A DNA stretch of 64,000 nt from the NCBI GenBank assembly GCA_949487135.1, contig CATAJQ010000031.1, forward strand, positions 58,393-122,392, given 5' to 3'. Below are positions 62,263-64,000 of this stretch, piece by piece. Positions within the stretch are counted from its first letter, which is position 1. Each line of letters starts with the position of its first letter. Below the pieces are notes generated by a model that was not told the DNA's origin, did no database searches, and saw only the letters and a program-made list of their open reading frames with translations. Source of the DNA: Cellvibrionales bacterium UBA7375 (GTDB lineage: Bacteria > Pseudomonadota > Gammaproteobacteria > Pseudomonadales > Porticoccaceae). Both the position numbers and the translations under genes were made by a program.

Positions 62263-63282
62263 CTAAAATACTAAAACGCTATCTCGACACTTTTTACCGC
62301 TTAACATCTCTTTAAATACATCTAACTGACCTTGACCTAAACCACGACTTGTCCACCAAACCGCATGCTCATTGATACCTCGCTGACTATCAATAACCAG
62401 TCCCCACATGGGCGCTATCTGATTAGGAATCATGGAGTAACGAACATCTGATACAAGATTTTTTTCTTCGTCAAAGCCCAAATAGTCCTGTGAAAACCAA
62501 CGAAATCTTTCAATATCTTTTCTTTGCTGGCTGTCTTTTTCAAGATTGGGCAGATGAGTTGGATAGTCAAATATCCGAATGCTCTTGCCCGAACACCAGG
62601 TTGATGACTGAACGGTACGAATGGCATCAACATAAAACTTTTCTTCATGCTGATAAATAGACTTCCATAAAATCAGATTTCCAAAGGAAGGCTTAAGAGT
62701 CAGACGTTCTGGATTATGTCCTCTCGAATAAGCGAGCTCGTTCGCAGCAGATAAACTCCTTTCATACTGCACAAAACCTAACGACAGATAAAAAATCACC
62801 CATCCAATGGCAAAAAAACTAAATAGCTGTTTTTTGGTTTTTATTGCAGTCCCTACAAAGATTAAGATAGGAACGGTAAACAGAGGATCGACAATAGATA
62901 TATTATTCCAAGTCACTCGCTCACTGGAGAAAGGCCAAAAGAGTAGCGTGCCGTAAGAAGTGCATGCATCTAATAGTCCATGGGTTGCATAGCCCAAAAA
63001 ACTTGCCAAATAGACAGTCTTTAGACTCATGGATTTTCTAAACAAAGGATAGAGAAAAAGAGCGACAATTAAAGCGCCAAAAGGAATAAAAAAGAGCGAG
63101 TGAGAAAACTGCCTGTGGTACTCAAGGGATAAAATTGGATCAGTGGATGACCGAATCAACACATCTAAATCAGGCGCCAATCCTGCTATAAAACCGATAA
63201 TACTAATCTTAACAACATTATTGTTGTTAGCTGAGGACTGCGCAAAGGCCGCGCCAACTGTACCTTGAGATATTGGATCCAT
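62263..63282 (-). CDS. Membrane-bound metal-dependent hydrolase (DUF457/YdjM-like)
   Basis: MDPISQGTVGAAFAQ, GLAPDLDVLIR, HRQFSHSLFF, ATHGLLDACTSYGTLLFWPFS. Confidence 0.88.
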   Translation of the reverse strand: MDPISQGTVGAAFAQSSANNNNVVKISIIGFIAGLAPDLDVLIRSSTDPILSLEYHRQFSHSLFFIPFGALIVALFLYPLFRKSMSLKTVYLASFLGYATHGLLDACTSYGTLLFWPFSSERVTWNNISIVDPLFTVPILIFVGTAIKTKKQLFSFFAIGWVIFYLSLGFVQYERSLSAANELAYSRGHNPERLTLKPSFGNLILWKSIYQHEEKFYVDAIRTVQSSTWCSGKSIRIFDYPTHLPNLEKDSQQRKDIERFRWFSQDYLGFDEEKNLVSDVRYSMIPNQIAPMWGLVIDSQRGINEHAVWWTSRGLGQGQLDVFKEMLSGKKCRDSVLVF

Positions 63283-63530
63283 ATTAATTTAGTTAGAGAT
63301 CATTCCCGCTAAATGACATACTGACTATAACCTATTGATTGTATTTATATTTTAAAAAGTAAGAAAATGGAACCTTTGCATTCACCCGGCAAAATCAATC
63401 AAAACCGCAATAGTTTCACACCGTATAACTAGAGAATATCATAATCTATGGCATTTCCACACTTCATATACATCCCAAAAAATAACTGGTTACAATACAA
63501 TTGAGGATAGGGTTAATTTGGAGGACATAA

Positions 63531-64000
63531 ATGCATCAAATACTGGCAATAATACTGGCAATCTTTTTAGTAGGTTGCAGCTCCAAACCACTGGAAAAAT
63601 TTGATGTAAATCAAAACTCCAAAACAACCTTAGCACCTAATAAGTACGATTTAGGTGAAGTTTTAAACCACAGTTACTTCTTTGAACAAGCCAACAAGGA
63701 GCAAAGTTATACTCTATACATACCTAATTCTTATGATGAATCTCAGAGTTACCCACTAATTATACTTCTGCATGGGCTTCGCAGTAATCCTAATCAAATC
63801 ATTAACTACAAAGGAATTATCCCCGAGGCAGAAAAGCGTGGCTACGTTATAGCTGCCCCCTATGGATATAACGAACGTGGGTGGTATGGCAGTCGTGGAA
63901 AGGGCAAAGACGGTGTTGCGTTTGGAAAAGCAAATGATCCAGAAAACCTTGGTGAGTTAAGCGAGATAGATGTCATGAACGTTTTAGAAATTGTGAAAAA
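63531..64000 (+). CDS. Lipoprotein alpha/beta-hydrolase (PHB-depolymerase/esterase-like), truncated at window edge
   Basis: MHQILAIILAIFLVGCSS lipobox; QSYTLYIPNSYDESQSYPLIILLHGLRSNPNQ; open to window end. Confidence 0.8.
   Translation, partial: MHQILAIILAIFLVGCSSKPLEKFDVNQNSKTTLAPNKYDLGEVLNHSYFFEQANKEQSYTLYIPNSYDESQSYPLIILLHGLRSNPNQIINYKGIIPEAEKRGYVIAAPYGYNERGWYGSRGKGKDGVAFGKANDPENLGELSEIDVMNVLEIVK

Overview
The window is a compact, housekeeping-dominated chromosomal segment from a gammaproteobacterium. Gene order resembles Pseudomonas/Cellvibrionales; the exact taxon is inference. I saw no tRNA, rRNA operon, CRISPR array, transposase, integrase or phage module. Landmarks, left to right: partial glnK (-) divergent from ubiK-yifB; sui1, an S9 peptidase, greB; pdxH (-); deaD; dinG-like helicase with an acyltransferase, pyrB, sbcB, an OM beta-barrel protein, fumarase, a PuuD-like membrane protein, groESL and fxsA (all -); ampG (+); ampD (-); nadC (+); pilA (-); pilC-pilD-coaE-yacG (+); mutT-argJ-secA-M23 peptidase-lpxC and a complete dcw cluster back to mraZ (-); rnpB (-); DUF5062 and purL (-); mltF (+); tadA (-); epmB (+). 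A more accessory right end carries a small lipoprotein, a membrane-protein/XRE pair, a TPR-TonB protein, a VOC protein, a DUF457-type protein and a truncated esterase lipoprotein. I did not find an obviously new multi-gene system. The most interesting signals are non-coding: (i) a sigma54/NtrC-like promoter followed by a leader with two long perfect inverted repeats upstream of glnK; (ii) a 12-bp perfect inverted repeat between ftsZ and lpxC; (iii) helically phased MraZ-like boxes over the mraZ promoter; (iv) a 9-bp palindrome overlapping the putative promoter of the membrane-protein/XRE pair; (v) gene-order gaps (no pilB between pilA and pilC, no dciA between lpxC and the M23 gene). All non-coding calls were made by eye; no searches or folding programs were run.
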